Shown in pieces: positions 30,130 through 38,860 of a stretch of 64,000 nt of DNA. The DNA is taken from the NCBI GenBank assembly GCA_019155205.2, contig JAHNZQ020000172.1, forward strand, positions 2,543,082-2,607,081, read 5' to 3'. Both the position numbers and the translations under genes were made by a program. Every line of letters begins with the position of its first letter. Positions within the stretch are counted from its first letter, which is position 1. Source of the DNA: Gracilaria vermiculophylla. Taxonomy: Eukaryota; Rhodophyta; Florideophyceae; Gracilariales; Gracilariaceae. The notes under the pieces were generated by a model that searched no databases, was not told where the DNA came from, and was given only the letters and a program-made list of their open reading frames with translations.

Positions 30130-33100
30130 ATGGTGGGCGCAAAGCCAAGCGCGTACCTCACTGAAGAGGCAAGACTTGAGGCACAACGTCGAATGCTTGC
30201 GGAGCGATATGGCCTCTTCTCCGACGAGTCAGATGACGGCGACGACTCCCCTCACCCTGAGCCCAACGCCTCAGGTCCTCCGAACGGCTCACCCGCGCAA
30301 AACGGCGACACCCATGACGCCTCAACCACCGCCAATGGCCGTGAAGCTGCGTTGCCGAAGCCGCCACATCACGAACCGGCATCCTCCGAAGCTGCTACCT
30401 ATGGTGAGAACTCCAGCGTTCACGACAGTGACCTCACTTTCGTCATGTCTCAGGATGACTCCCTCCAAGATGCGGGCCCAACGAGCGCTAATACCGAGCC
30501 CGACGCCCCCCAGACTTCCAGTCCCGTTACGGACAGGGCTTCAAGGTGGCCTGGCATCGAAATGGTGGACCCAGATCACTCCAACATGATCCAAGCCTTT
30601 CACCAGTACAAAAGCGATGCCAATCGTGAGGCCGTCTCGTCCCGCGACTTGCGCGTCACCCAAATCACCATGTATCCGTCGCAGTTTCTCGAGAGGCATG
30701 AACGAAAGATTGCAGTCAATGAGAAAGTCATCACGTATGCTGTGGGTGGCCACATTCGTGCTATTTTGCGAAACAGCCCGGAAAGCCGCTGCTTGCTCAA
30801 AGGTCATGACTCGTCTGTAGCCGATCTCGAATTTTTGGCTGCCCAAGAGACCAATGTATCCGTCAACCTCGAGGGTGAGTTTATATCTATTCTTGGTAGT
30901 GTTGCCGACGACGGTTCTGTGTATGTTTGGAAGATCATTCGACGTGATATCGCAGATTCCAGCAAGTTGGAAGTTCAGGACAGCATTCGCTTCGAACATC
31001 CCCATCACGAGAAAGGTAAGAGCTATCGCCGCATTGCCTTTAGGCCGGGGCCGAATTCAATCATCGCTGAGAATGGACTTGGGGTAGCCATGTTGCTTAT
31101 GGACGGTGAGTCTCCTGATCTTCGCGTTGTTGAACTCGTAAAGATGAATGAAAAGATGATGGTGCGAGATAAGTTTCTCAGGGCTCGGAACGAAACATTC
31201 GATAAGGGAAACAAACCGGAAGGTAACATTGACGCCGCTGCATGGCTATCTGAAAAAGTTATTGTCACTTCAAGAGGTGGCTATGTTCATTTGTGGAACT
31301 CTGAAAACAATTTAGCCCCCTACATTGTGAGTCTACCACGTGAGAAAGCCACCAAAATAACAGGCATTCATGTGTTTAGGAACTGCGGACTGCTATTGGT
31401 TTCGGAAGCTGGACGAGAGCTAGAGTATTGGGTTATTACGAACATCCCTGATGAGTTGAGATCTGTCACAGTGCAACTTCGACAACGCATTCGTTTGTTC
31501 TCTGACGATGAAACGGAAGTATTCTGTCATACATCTGTTGATCCAGCAGAGGAGGTTGCGATTGTGTCGAATGTGAAGGGGAAGTCTTTCTTCGTTCTTC
31601 ACTATAACCAAAATGCAAAGGCATTTGACACTGTCACAGAGGTACCAGTGCGACAGCCTATTCTGTCATGTAGCATGACGAGGAGTGATAGACCACCGGT
31701 GCTCGGTTCTACCGCTTCTTTTGCCGACGTGACGCCAATCCAAACAGAGGAGCTCGGTGTGTGGTGCGTGCAACCAAGGGGTATTAATCTCATTCATCTT
31801 CCTGTGTCTGACTGCGCTCCACGCTCCAGTGTGCGCGCCGAAGTACATCCAACGCCCACTGAGAAGACGATGTCCCGAAAGATAGACAAGGTACCACAGC
31901 CTCTTGTTTCGCAAACTCTTCCACCAAACCCGATATCCTCTATCAGCAAAAACAAAGAAGGTCACTCTACATCTTCACCCTCCACGTCTGCACCCAAACG
32001 CATTCCGAGGTCTCTCAACAACATGAAAACGCTCAACACACCGCCAATTACAGCGAAGACCAGGGAAATCGTAACAGCTTCTGGAAAGTATGGCTCACAA
32101 CATGTTCCAATGTCTACAACAACGACACCCGGTATGGAGAGCAAAGCTAGTCCTGCTCCAACGCCTACGATTTCAACTCCTCATTCTGGGAGTGCGAACC
32201 ATAAGAATAGTCCCATACCCAATCCAAGTTCAAAATCATCGGAATCTCCTCCATCAGCGGATGAAGTGGCAAACATGCTGCTAAGCGCAGCGAAGAAGGC
32301 AATTGCTGCATTTGAGGATGGCGCTCCGCAAAGAAATGCGAACGAGAAGGTGAAGATGGAGCGATTGATTGAATCCGTGTCAGAAACGGCCGAAGCAAAT
32401 TTGGAGCGGTTTGTGAATTCTTCCATGAAGAATGTTCTCGCGGACAAGCTTGTTCCAGGCGTATCGCAGATAATTGCGGAGTCTCGCGAGGCTATGAAGA
32501 AGAGAGCAAAGCTTGATTCGCACCTCACAGCGGAGCACTTTGACCAAGTGATTGAGCGCTCGGAAATAACCGGCTCATTCTCGATGGCATGCGACGAAAT
32601 GACTCGACAAGTTTCGGATGCAGTGAAAAAGTCGATGACGGCCAAGTATGAAGAATTGATAAAGCCGACCGTTGAGGTCGTGAAGGATGCTGGAGAAGAT
32701 CTTTCTGCCAGCTTGGTTTTATTAACAACGGAAGTGCAAAAAGCGACGGCCAGTGAGGAGGCCCGGGCAGACGTGGTGGAAATCCGACCAGAGGACACAA
32801 GACGGAGAATTGAGGAACAAATTACGTTGGGAAATATAGATGACGCGTTCCAAACGGCTTTGGACAGTGCGGACCTTGAGTTGGTGACTTGGCTGTGTCG
32901 GAAGTTCGATTCAAGCACGTTCTTTGAAACGCACATGCTGTCGCAGGTGTCGCTGTTGTCCCTTGCTCAGCAGTTGGGCCATGGACTGCTTGACAATGAC
33001 GTCGAACTTAAGGTAGAGTGGCTTCGTGAGATCATGCTGGTGCTTGAACCGGATTCGGAGGAGATTGAGGCGATAGCAATGCAGTCAATCCAAGAACTGA

Positions 33101-33210
33101 TGGCTAGAGTAAGGGAACTGCGGCAGAGCAAGGAGTTTCTGGAGCAATATGATGGATTAGAGAAGAATCTGAAGACGTTGAGTAGGTTAATCGCTTCGCA
33201 CGTGAACTAG
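30130..33210 (+). CDS. EDC4/VARICOSE-like mRNA decapping scaffold
   Basis: 1026 residues from the ATG at 30130 (CGCCATGG context). Residues 1-130 are acidic and low complexity. Residues about 140-560 form the WD40-like Ge-1 domain, with blades visible as GGHIRAILRNSPESRCLLKG, LGSVADDGSVYVWKII and SRGGYVHLWNSENNLAPYIV. A Ser/Thr/Pro linker (about 560-710) precedes a helical C-terminal region. ITLGNIDDAFQTALDSADLE and the following LVTWLCRKFD (about 898-927) are diagnostic for the Ge-1 C-terminal domain. In animals and plants this protein joins Dcp1 and Dcp2 in cytoplasmic P-bodies and promotes cap removal. Family length is about 1300-1400, so this is a compact version. It converges on petC (270 bases between stops). 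Confidence 0.92.
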   Translation: MVGAKPSAYLTEEARLEAQRRMLAERYGLFSDESDDGDDSPHPEPNASGPPNGSPAQNGDTHDASTTANGREAALPKPPHHEPASSEAATYGENSSVHDSDLTFVMSQDDSLQDAGPTSANTEPDAPQTSSPVTDRASRWPGIEMVDPDHSNMIQAFHQYKSDANREAVSSRDLRVTQITMYPSQFLERHERKIAVNEKVITYAVGGHIRAILRNSPESRCLLKGHDSSVADLEFLAAQETNVSVNLEGEFISILGSVADDGSVYVWKIIRRDIADSSKLEVQDSIRFEHPHHEKGKSYRRIAFRPGPNSIIAENGLGVAMLLMDGESPDLRVVELVKMNEKMMVRDKFLRARNETFDKGNKPEGNIDAAAWLSEKVIVTSRGGYVHLWNSENNLAPYIVSLPREKATKITGIHVFRNCGLLLVSEAGRELEYWVITNIPDELRSVTVQLRQRIRLFSDDETEVFCHTSVDPAEEVAIVSNVKGKSFFVLHYNQNAKAFDTVTEVPVRQPILSCSMTRSDRPPVLGSTASFADVTPIQTEELGVWCVQPRGINLIHLPVSDCAPRSSVRAEVHPTPTEKTMSRKIDKVPQPLVSQTLPPNPISSISKNKEGHSTSSPSTSAPKRIPRSLNNMKTLNTPPITAKTREIVTASGKYGSQHVPMSTTTTPGMESKASPAPTPTISTPHSGSANHKNSPIPNPSSKSSESPPSADEVANMLLSAAKKAIAAFEDGAPQRNANEKVKMERLIESVSETAEANLERFVNSSMKNVLADKLVPGVSQIIAESREAMKKRAKLDSHLTAEHFDQVIERSEITGSFSMACDEMTRQVSDAVKKSMTAKYEELIKPTVEVVKDAGEDLSASLVLLTTEVQKATASEEARADVVEIRPEDTRRRIEEQITLGNIDDAFQTALDSADLELVTWLCRKFDSSTFFETHMLSQVSLLSLAQQLGHGLLDNDVELKVEWLREIMLVLEPDSEEIEAIAMQSIQELMARVRELRQSKEFLEQYDGLEKNLKTLSRLIASHVN

Positions 33211-33480
33211 TATGAGGGTCTAGCGGTAAAAATTTTCATGGCGGGTTTGTATTTGTGTAGATAGGCGCGCTGTGCGAGTTGAGGCGGGCGGAAAGGTGTT
33301 TTCATGTGTGGTGGCTTGATGTGGTTTACTGCTAGTCACGGGGCGGGGGCTCGTGTCCAAAATATGGCACCGACATGACCAAGGAACGCGCGGTGATGGA
33401 CAGGCAGCGTTTGGCGACAAAACGAAGGTAACGCACTATTACAACTTTCGGTGCTGGAGCTGCGGTGACTGGGCACAGAC

Positions 33481-34146
33481 TTAGAAGTTCCACCATGGTG
33501 AGTCGCCTGTGCGGAAGTCCTCTTCCTTCCAACTCTTGAGGAGGACGTTGCCGGTGTCGTCAGTTTCCACGCGCTCAAGGGCGAGCGGGAGCGGGGCGGG
33601 TCCCCGAACGACGGCGCCTGTCGGGGCGTACTGCGAACCGTGGCACGGGCACTTGAACTTCTTCTCGGCCTGGTTCCAGGGCACGACGCATCCGAGGTGA
33701 GTGCAGACAGCGTTGAGGGCATAGAATTCGAGGTCCGACTTGTCGTCGGTGACGATGAGGTACGTGGCATCGCCCTTCAAGCCCTGTACCAATTCGCGGG
33801 AGCCCGCGGAGTGGGACTTGAGGTAGTCGTCCTTCTTGATGTTGTTGCCCAGGGCGTCCTTGGCGATGACGCCGGCTCCGGCGCCGCCAGAGGACTTGGG
33901 GACGAAGAAGTAGGAGAAGGGGTAGAGCACGCCCAGGGCGACAGCGCCTGTGCTGCCGGCCAGAAGAAGGTTCATTGTGTTGCGCTTGGCCATGTCCGGG
34001 ACGAAATCGTCGGCGCTGGCGCCGGCGGACATACGCACGCGGGCATGGGCGCGCGCGGCGCGGCGCGACGCGGCGGAGGTGGGCGCGATGGCGGAGCCGG
34101 AGAAGGCGCGGCGATGGGCGACGGGGACGGTGGAGACGAAGGCCAT
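33481..34146 (-). CDS. petC: Cytochrome b6f complex Rieske iron-sulphur subunit, plastid precursor
   Basis: 221 residues from the ATG at 34146; an upstream ATG at 34326 in the same frame would add a 60-residue Pro/Arg-rich leader without targeting character. [15 protein letters not shown] opens a transit peptide rich in Ala, Ser and Arg up to about residue 40, with Phe at position 3. The mature protein has [20 protein letters not shown], the single membrane anchor that crosses by the Tat route. The cluster-binding motifs are CTHLGC (148-153) and CPCHGS (166-171), giving two Cys and two His ligands for the 2Fe-2S centre plus the disulphide pair. It transfers electrons from plastoquinol to cytochrome f. 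Nuclear location of petC fits a plant or alga. Confidence 0.97.
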   Translation of the reverse strand: MAFVSTVPVAHRRAFSGSAIAPTSAASRRAARAHARVRMSAGASADDFVPDMAKRNTMNLLLAGSTGAVALGVLYPFSYFFVPKSSGGAGAGVIAKDALGNNIKKDDYLKSHSAGSRELVQGLKGDATYLIVTDDKSDLEFYALNAVCTHLGCVVPWNQAEKKFKCPCHGSQYAPTGAVVRGPAPLPLALERVETDDTGNVLLKSWKEEDFRTGDSPWWNF

Positions 34147-34937
34147 GGCAGATAGTGTGGGGCGCACGCGGGGCAGGGGGGGGTGCGGAGACGGGCGGTG
34201 GAGTGGACGGTTGCGACGGCCGGCGGCAGCTGTCGGGGAGGGGCAGGCAGGCAGCGCTCGCGGCGGATCGTGGGCGCACGCCACGCAGGGGCGGATGCGA
34301 TTTATGGCGCAGAACGGAGGGTGCAAAATGCATAGCGGCGGCAGGCGCGCCGTGGGCTACGGCACGGGCGGCGCGGCGGCAGCGGGATCTCCCGGGCGGC
34401 GCGCGCGGCGAGCTCGGCGCCGCGGCGGCCGCGCGCCAAAGTGCGAAACTTTTCGAAATGTTTGGCAAACGTTTGGGGCGGTGAGCGCGTCATGCTGACG
34501 CGCGCGCCGCGGGAAGGCGCGGCGGCGCTTCTGCGCCGCGACGCGCCGCACCGCGCCGTGTGGCGCGTGGCTGACGCGGCAGCAAAACAGCGCCCGCGGA
34601 GCGCCGGTGCTTACTGCGAGTGCCGCTTACACTGCCCGCTGCAGTTTACAGCGTGCGTGGCACGTGCCACATTCCCGAACCGGGGCGGCGCGCAACGGCA
34701 CGCTGCTCGCGCGCGCACCTGCGCGCGCGTTGGCGATCCTTTACATGGCGCACTCTGCGCGGCGCGCGCTGTCCCGGCGCCACCTGCCCGCCGCAGCAGT
34801 GCACTCCTCCGGTCGCCACTTGCGCAGCTCCGCTTTGCCCGTCGCCCCGCCGCCCCGCAGCCCCGCCGCCCCGCCGCCCCGCCGCCGTTCTTATTGCGTC
34901 GCGTCGCATCGCTGCGTGTCTTCGCCGCGCACAGAGC

Positions 34938-35195
34938 ATGTACGCGGACGCTGCTCCGATGCTGCTTTCGCCTCTGCTGAGAGAGGCCGCGTTCTGGTTT
35001 GCGCTCGGCGTCGTCATGGCCGCCTTCATGTGCGCCGCCGTCTTGCTCCTCGCCGTCAGCGCACCTGGTATTGGAAGCACCGCCGCGCTCGTGCGAGCCG
35101 TCGGCAAGAGCGTCGACGCCGTGCTGTGTCCCGACAGGGAGCGCGAACGCGCGCATGCGCGACGGCATTCGCGCCGCTCCTTCGATTTCTTGTGA
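34938..35195 (+). CDS. Possible small single-span membrane protein
   Basis: 85 residues from an ATG at 34938. REAAFWFALGVVMAAFMCAA plus LLLAV form one long hydrophobic helix at about residues 15-40. The C terminus is strongly basic (RERERAHARRHSRRSF). Small one-helix proteins occur in photosynthetic complexes, but there is no transit peptide and no family match I recognise. The surrounding DNA is so GC-rich that chance frames are common, so this is weak. Confidence 0.25.
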   Translation: MYADAAPMLLSPLLREAAFWFALGVVMAAFMCAAVLLLAVSAPGIGSTAALVRAVGKSVDAVLCPDRERERAHARRHSRRSFDFL

Positions 35196-35893
35196 ATCGC
35201 ATCGCCCGCGGGTGCCCCGCCGCCCCCCCCGTGTTCATTGTGTTTACTGCGCCTGCCGCGCGCGCCGCGCCGCCGCTCACTGCCTTTTGGGTGTGCGTGT
35301 GTCTGCCGCCCTGTCGCGCGCCCCCAGTTTTGAAACCATGCAACATGCCACCGAGCACCGCCGTCTACGTCGTGTCGCGTGCGCTGCCTGCCCTTCGTGT
35401 CGGAGCCACCCACCGCCACAGAGCTTACTTTGTCAAAAATTGTAAACTTCCCGTTCTGCGACTTGGTCTACGTCTGCATCGGCCAACGGTCGGCAACATA
35501 ATGGCGCGCTCGCGCATCGCCAACGGCTACAGCTGCGTAGCGCATACGAGGTAGCCGTTCTCCGCCGCGCTCGCGCGACATGTCGCAGCCGTCGCGGCTG
35601 CCGCGCACCGCGAGTCGCCGGACGCCGCTAGTCGCCCCCGTCGCCGCCGCCGCCCCCGTCCCGCGAGCTACAGCGCCATGCGCCGTGCAGGGGGTGCCGC
35701 GCGTTCGCGCTATGCAGCAGCCACCGTGACCAACGTTGGCACACAGCTGCCAGCACGGCCGCCAAGCGTGCCACCGCCATTCGGCGCCCCCCGCCACTGT
35801 CAGCGTGCGCGACACAACCCTGCTGTAAACGGCCATAACGTGGAGCACTGTCCCGCCACCACCGCCAAGGCCAGCACACGCGGTCACGGGGCA

Positions 35894-35949
35894 ACGCGGC
35901 CACGCGGCCACGCGGCCACACGACCACGTGCCCACGCGCCCACGCGGGC
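35894..35949 (+). repeat. 8-base tandem repeat, seven units
   Basis: Units of ACGCGGCC: three exact copies, then ACACGACC, ACGTGCCC, ACGCGCCC and ACGCGGGC. It ends about 100 bases before the ATG of the coiled-coil gene, so it would lie in its promoter or leader. Confidence 0.85.
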
Positions 35950-36050
35950 GCGGCTGGAGATCGCGCCCACCAGCGCTGCCAACCTACGCGTAGGGATGAC
36001 GATGGGCGGTGCGCCGCGTTTCACGTCGTAGCGCCACGCCCAAGCCCGCC

Positions 36051-37898
36051 ATGCCACCGTGGCCGGCGTTCCTGCCGGCGTTGGCGGCCCGTGGCCCGCC
36101 GTCGTCCTCTCGCGCCACGTGCGCGCCGCGCCGCGCCGCAGCGCGCGCCTGCTCTGAGCCGCGCGGCGCGCCGCTGGCGCCGCCGCAGCCGCCGCCGCAG
36201 TCGCAGCCTGCGCCGCTGGCCGACGCGCGGCCCGTGCCGCCCATCTTCAGCGGCCCGGAGGCCGTCGTCGCTGTGCTGCTGGCCGCCGCCGCCGTCCTCA
36301 CGGACTTTGTCAGAAACGTTGTGCGCCTCTCGTCGGGCGCGCGCGCGCCGTTCGACGTCGGCGCGGCGCAGAGCAGCGTCGCCGAGCTCAGGGAGGCGCT
36401 CCGCCTCAGCCGCGACGTTCTGCAGCACACCGAGCACCGCCTGAGCGCCGCGTCGGCCCAGCGCGCCGACGCGCAGCACGCGTCCGTGGACGCGGATCGC
36501 ATGCGCCGCAAGATCGACAGCGCAACCCAGCACGCGGAGGCGGCAGCGCGACATCTGCACCACCTGCAGGCGGCGCTGAGCAGCGCGCGGCAGAAGCGCT
36601 TGGCCGTTGCGGACGACAAGGGGCGCCTTGACCTGCAACGCCAGCAAGTAGAGGGCCAGATTGCCGAAAAGCGCCGTTTGATGCAGCAAATCTCCGAGCA
36701 GATCGAGAGCGCGAAAAGAAAACAAGCCCAAATCATGCAGCAAGTCAAGTTCCAGCAGCAGTTGTTGGACAATCAACTGGAGCAAGCCAGAGCCAAGCTC
36801 GCTGCCAGCGATGGCCACGAAAAGACCGAGGCGCACTCAGTAAAGGGCGGCGATTCTGCACGCTCAGAGATGAGTTTACAAGAGGTTAAGCGCAACCTAA
36901 GTGCGGAGCGCCTCGCGTTGTCGGCGGAGATCGCTGAGGCTCAGGTTGCAAAAGACACCCTCACACAGGAGGAAATCGATGCGCTGCAATTGCTCAAGCG
37001 TGAAATGAAGGCCAAACAAGATGGGATGCGTGCCAAACTGAAAAAGGCTCAGACTACCGTCGATAGGGAAGAAAGCGAAATTCAACGTCGCGAGGATGCC
37101 ATTGAGCAAATTCTGGACAGCGTTGACAAGGAGAAGGCCGAGAAAAAGGGTAGTCGAAATACAAGAAAGAGCCTTGTCGGTGACGAGACAGCTCAAGAAG
37201 AACTGCATGGGCGAAAGAGTGGTGTGCAAAAAGAGAGCGCAGACGATGCACTGAGCGCAGTGACAGAGGAAGGTGTAGATGCATTTGAGGACAAACTGGA
37301 AACAAGCGAAAAGGCCGCGTCGAAGAGGGGAGAAAGTGATAGAAAAGCGTCAATCACTGCTGAGGAGGGGAAAGCAACTAAACGAACGAGAACGAGGAGA
37401 CGCACGGGCTCTGGTGAAGGCGATAGTGCCAACGCTTCTAGCAAAACGCGAAAGCCACGGGCGGCGAAGAAGGCGGGCGCGGAGACACGCGATGACACGC
37501 CACTGACTGTAGAGGAAGCGAAGGCGATTCGAATGTCGATGGAGGGCACATCGATTGAAATCGGAGGTACAGTTTTGCCCAATGAGGCTTGGACGCAGAC
37601 AGAACTCGAGACATCTCGAGGTTTGCGAGACGAAGCAGAGCTTATTGGAGAGCAGTCTGCTGCGGAGAGTGCGACGCATGGCAAGGATGAAGTGGACAAG
37701 GCTGCGGAAGAAGAGGCAGATGCGGCGGTCAGCGACGGCAGACGCAACGAAAACTCGGTTCGGAAACGGGAGGGCGCATCGTCCGCAGCTCAAAAGGACG
37801 CTGGCGAGAGCGCCGGTCCCGAGATGTGGTCAACGAAGGCACAAACGCAAGGCAGACGCAACCGGCGCTCCCGCTCCACCAAACAGGAGGAGGTGTAG
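36051..37898 (+). CDS. N-terminally anchored coiled-coil protein, possibly plastid
   Basis: 615 residues from the ATG at 36051. Residues 1-55 are rich in Ala, Pro, Ser and Arg with no acidic residues until the Glu of CSEPRG, a composition typical of transit peptides. A hydrophobic helix (EAVVAVLLAAAAVLTDFV, about 72-90) follows. Residues about 110-350 are a long coiled coil of Gln, Glu, Lys and Arg heptads. The C-terminal 260 residues are acidic and Lys-rich with basic patches such as KRTRTRRRTGSGEG, and the protein ends RRNRRSRSTKQEEV. The layout suggests an organelle-envelope or inner-membrane anchored rod, but I recognise no family. Base composition falls from very GC-rich in the first 500 bases to about even in the coil. 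Confidence 0.7.
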   Translation: MPPWPAFLPALAARGPPSSSRATCAPRRAAARACSEPRGAPLAPPQPPPQSQPAPLADARPVPPIFSGPEAVVAVLLAAAAVLTDFVRNVVRLSSGARAPFDVGAAQSSVAELREALRLSRDVLQHTEHRLSAASAQRADAQHASVDADRMRRKIDSATQHAEAAARHLHHLQAALSSARQKRLAVADDKGRLDLQRQQVEGQIAEKRRLMQQISEQIESAKRKQAQIMQQVKFQQQLLDNQLEQARAKLAASDGHEKTEAHSVKGGDSARSEMSLQEVKRNLSAERLALSAEIAEAQVAKDTLTQEEIDALQLLKREMKAKQDGMRAKLKKAQTTVDREESEIQRREDAIEQILDSVDKEKAEKKGSRNTRKSLVGDETAQEELHGRKSGVQKESADDALSAVTEEGVDAFEDKLETSEKAASKRGESDRKASITAEEGKATKRTRTRRRTGSGEGDSANASSKTRKPRAAKKAGAETRDDTPLTVEEAKAIRMSMEGTSIEIGGTVLPNEAWTQTELETSRGLRDEAELIGEQSAAESATHGKDEVDKAAEEEADAAVSDGRRNENSVRKREGASSAAQKDAGESAGPEMWSTKAQTQGRRNRRSRSTKQEEV

Positions 37899-38193
37899 CA
37901 AGTCATCACGCTGGTCGTGATAGCACCGTAGACGTGGTCGCGAAAACAAGTGCAAGGGTGTAAGGCTGAGATAGCTTCCAAAGTTCAACTTGGCAGTGCA
38001 TAGCAACGGAGCGAGGGGGTCGCCACTTTGTGCCAGCAGACCTTTAGTAATTGTGGTCACGAGGATATAGTTTTTATGGGAATTAACGGCAAGTGGACGA
38101 CGACGGATATGCTCGCTCACAGCGAACAAGCTAAGACCATCGCTGTGTCATAGTCGTCGTCCCCACTTGCCTAGGGTTCCTCCCAAGGTTTCC

Positions 38194-38200
38194 TATAAAA
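38194..38200 (+). promoter_or_regulatory. TATA-box candidate
   Basis: TATAAAA followed by AACCCACCC, on the plus strand. No open frame of note follows closely. The hairpin at 38255 would be about 30 bases inside a transcript started from this box. Confidence 0.35.
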
Positions 38201-38254
38201 AACCCACCCAGCCGCTCTCGGGTAATACCCGCCTCTGTGTGAACCGTCATCACG

Positions 38255-38277
38255 CGCTGTGAACACTCTTCACAGCG
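38255..38277. repeat. Perfect inverted repeat, 9-base arms
   Basis: CGCTGTGAA and TTCACAGCG around the loop CACTC. A second inverted pair of the same seven-base core lies at 38119-38148, about 110 bases upstream. Either a hairpin in RNA or a dimeric protein site would fit. Confidence 0.75.
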
Positions 38278-38860
38278 AGGGCCGATACTCTCGGAAACTT
38301 GAGCGAGGACAACTCCACGCCCACCGGTCAAACTTATTCGAGCTACAGCTCAAATGTCCTGGGCACTGGACAGTGAGCGCCAGTTTAGTGACTTTCTCCG
38401 AAAGCATCGCTACAGGTTCCGCGGCGAGAGTAGATTTGATCCGAATGCTTACACACATCCTGAAGTGTAAGGTTTTGGGGTACTGCTGCATTTGACATTG
38501 CTTTGTCATGATGGAGAATAATGTCATTTTACACCACCCAACAGGCACCTGCTGCGTGGGCGTGCACCCACCACAGCGGCGCAAATCACAAATGTGGATT
38601 ATCACGATCAAGGGTGTAGGGTTGTGTTCTCTTCGTGTTACTGCATGTGAGGCAGGAATGGAAGATTATCTTGACCGTCAAGTTACACAGAGCTCTCACC
38701 CTCCTCATTGGAAACCCTGCAAGGGCGCCCACCTTCACCGCACGACCGCTAGTAGCTCTCTGCTGGGTATTGACGCTTGGTAAATGAAAACCACAGGTTG
38801 CCGCCGTTTGCGCTAATCCGAGCTGTCTGAAATAGCTTGTTCAAGCTTCCTCACGCCGTC

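Larger units (their letters stand above)
34147..36050. other. GC-rich gene-poor region between petC and coiled-coil gene
   Basis: 1.9 kb between two head-to-head genes, very rich in G+C and CpG and with many overlapping long frames on both strands that are compositional. It includes CCCCGCCG repeats (about 34847-34887), an 8-base tandem repeat (35894-35949) and one short frame with a membrane segment (34938-35195), listed separately. The promoters of petC and of the coiled-coil gene must lie at its edges. Confidence 0.5.
37899..38860. other. Spacer with TATA-like box and inverted repeats
   Basis: No supported coding region. TATAAAA lies at 38194-38200. Two inverted pairs of the word CACAGCG/CGCTGTG flank it: 38119-38125 with 38142-38148, and 38255-38277. 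The GH47 start codon is 660 bases after the TATA-like box, so the box may serve a separate short transcript. Confidence 0.4.

Noticed and set aside
34146..34326. Upstream start of petC at 34326
   Set aside because: It would put a 60-residue Pro/Arg/Cys leader before a complete transit peptide; MAFV at 34146 is the better start.
34607..35554. 315-codon plus-strand frame
   Set aside because: Its composition is Arg/Ala/Pro with no domain, and other frames over the same DNA are equally open, as expected for high GC.
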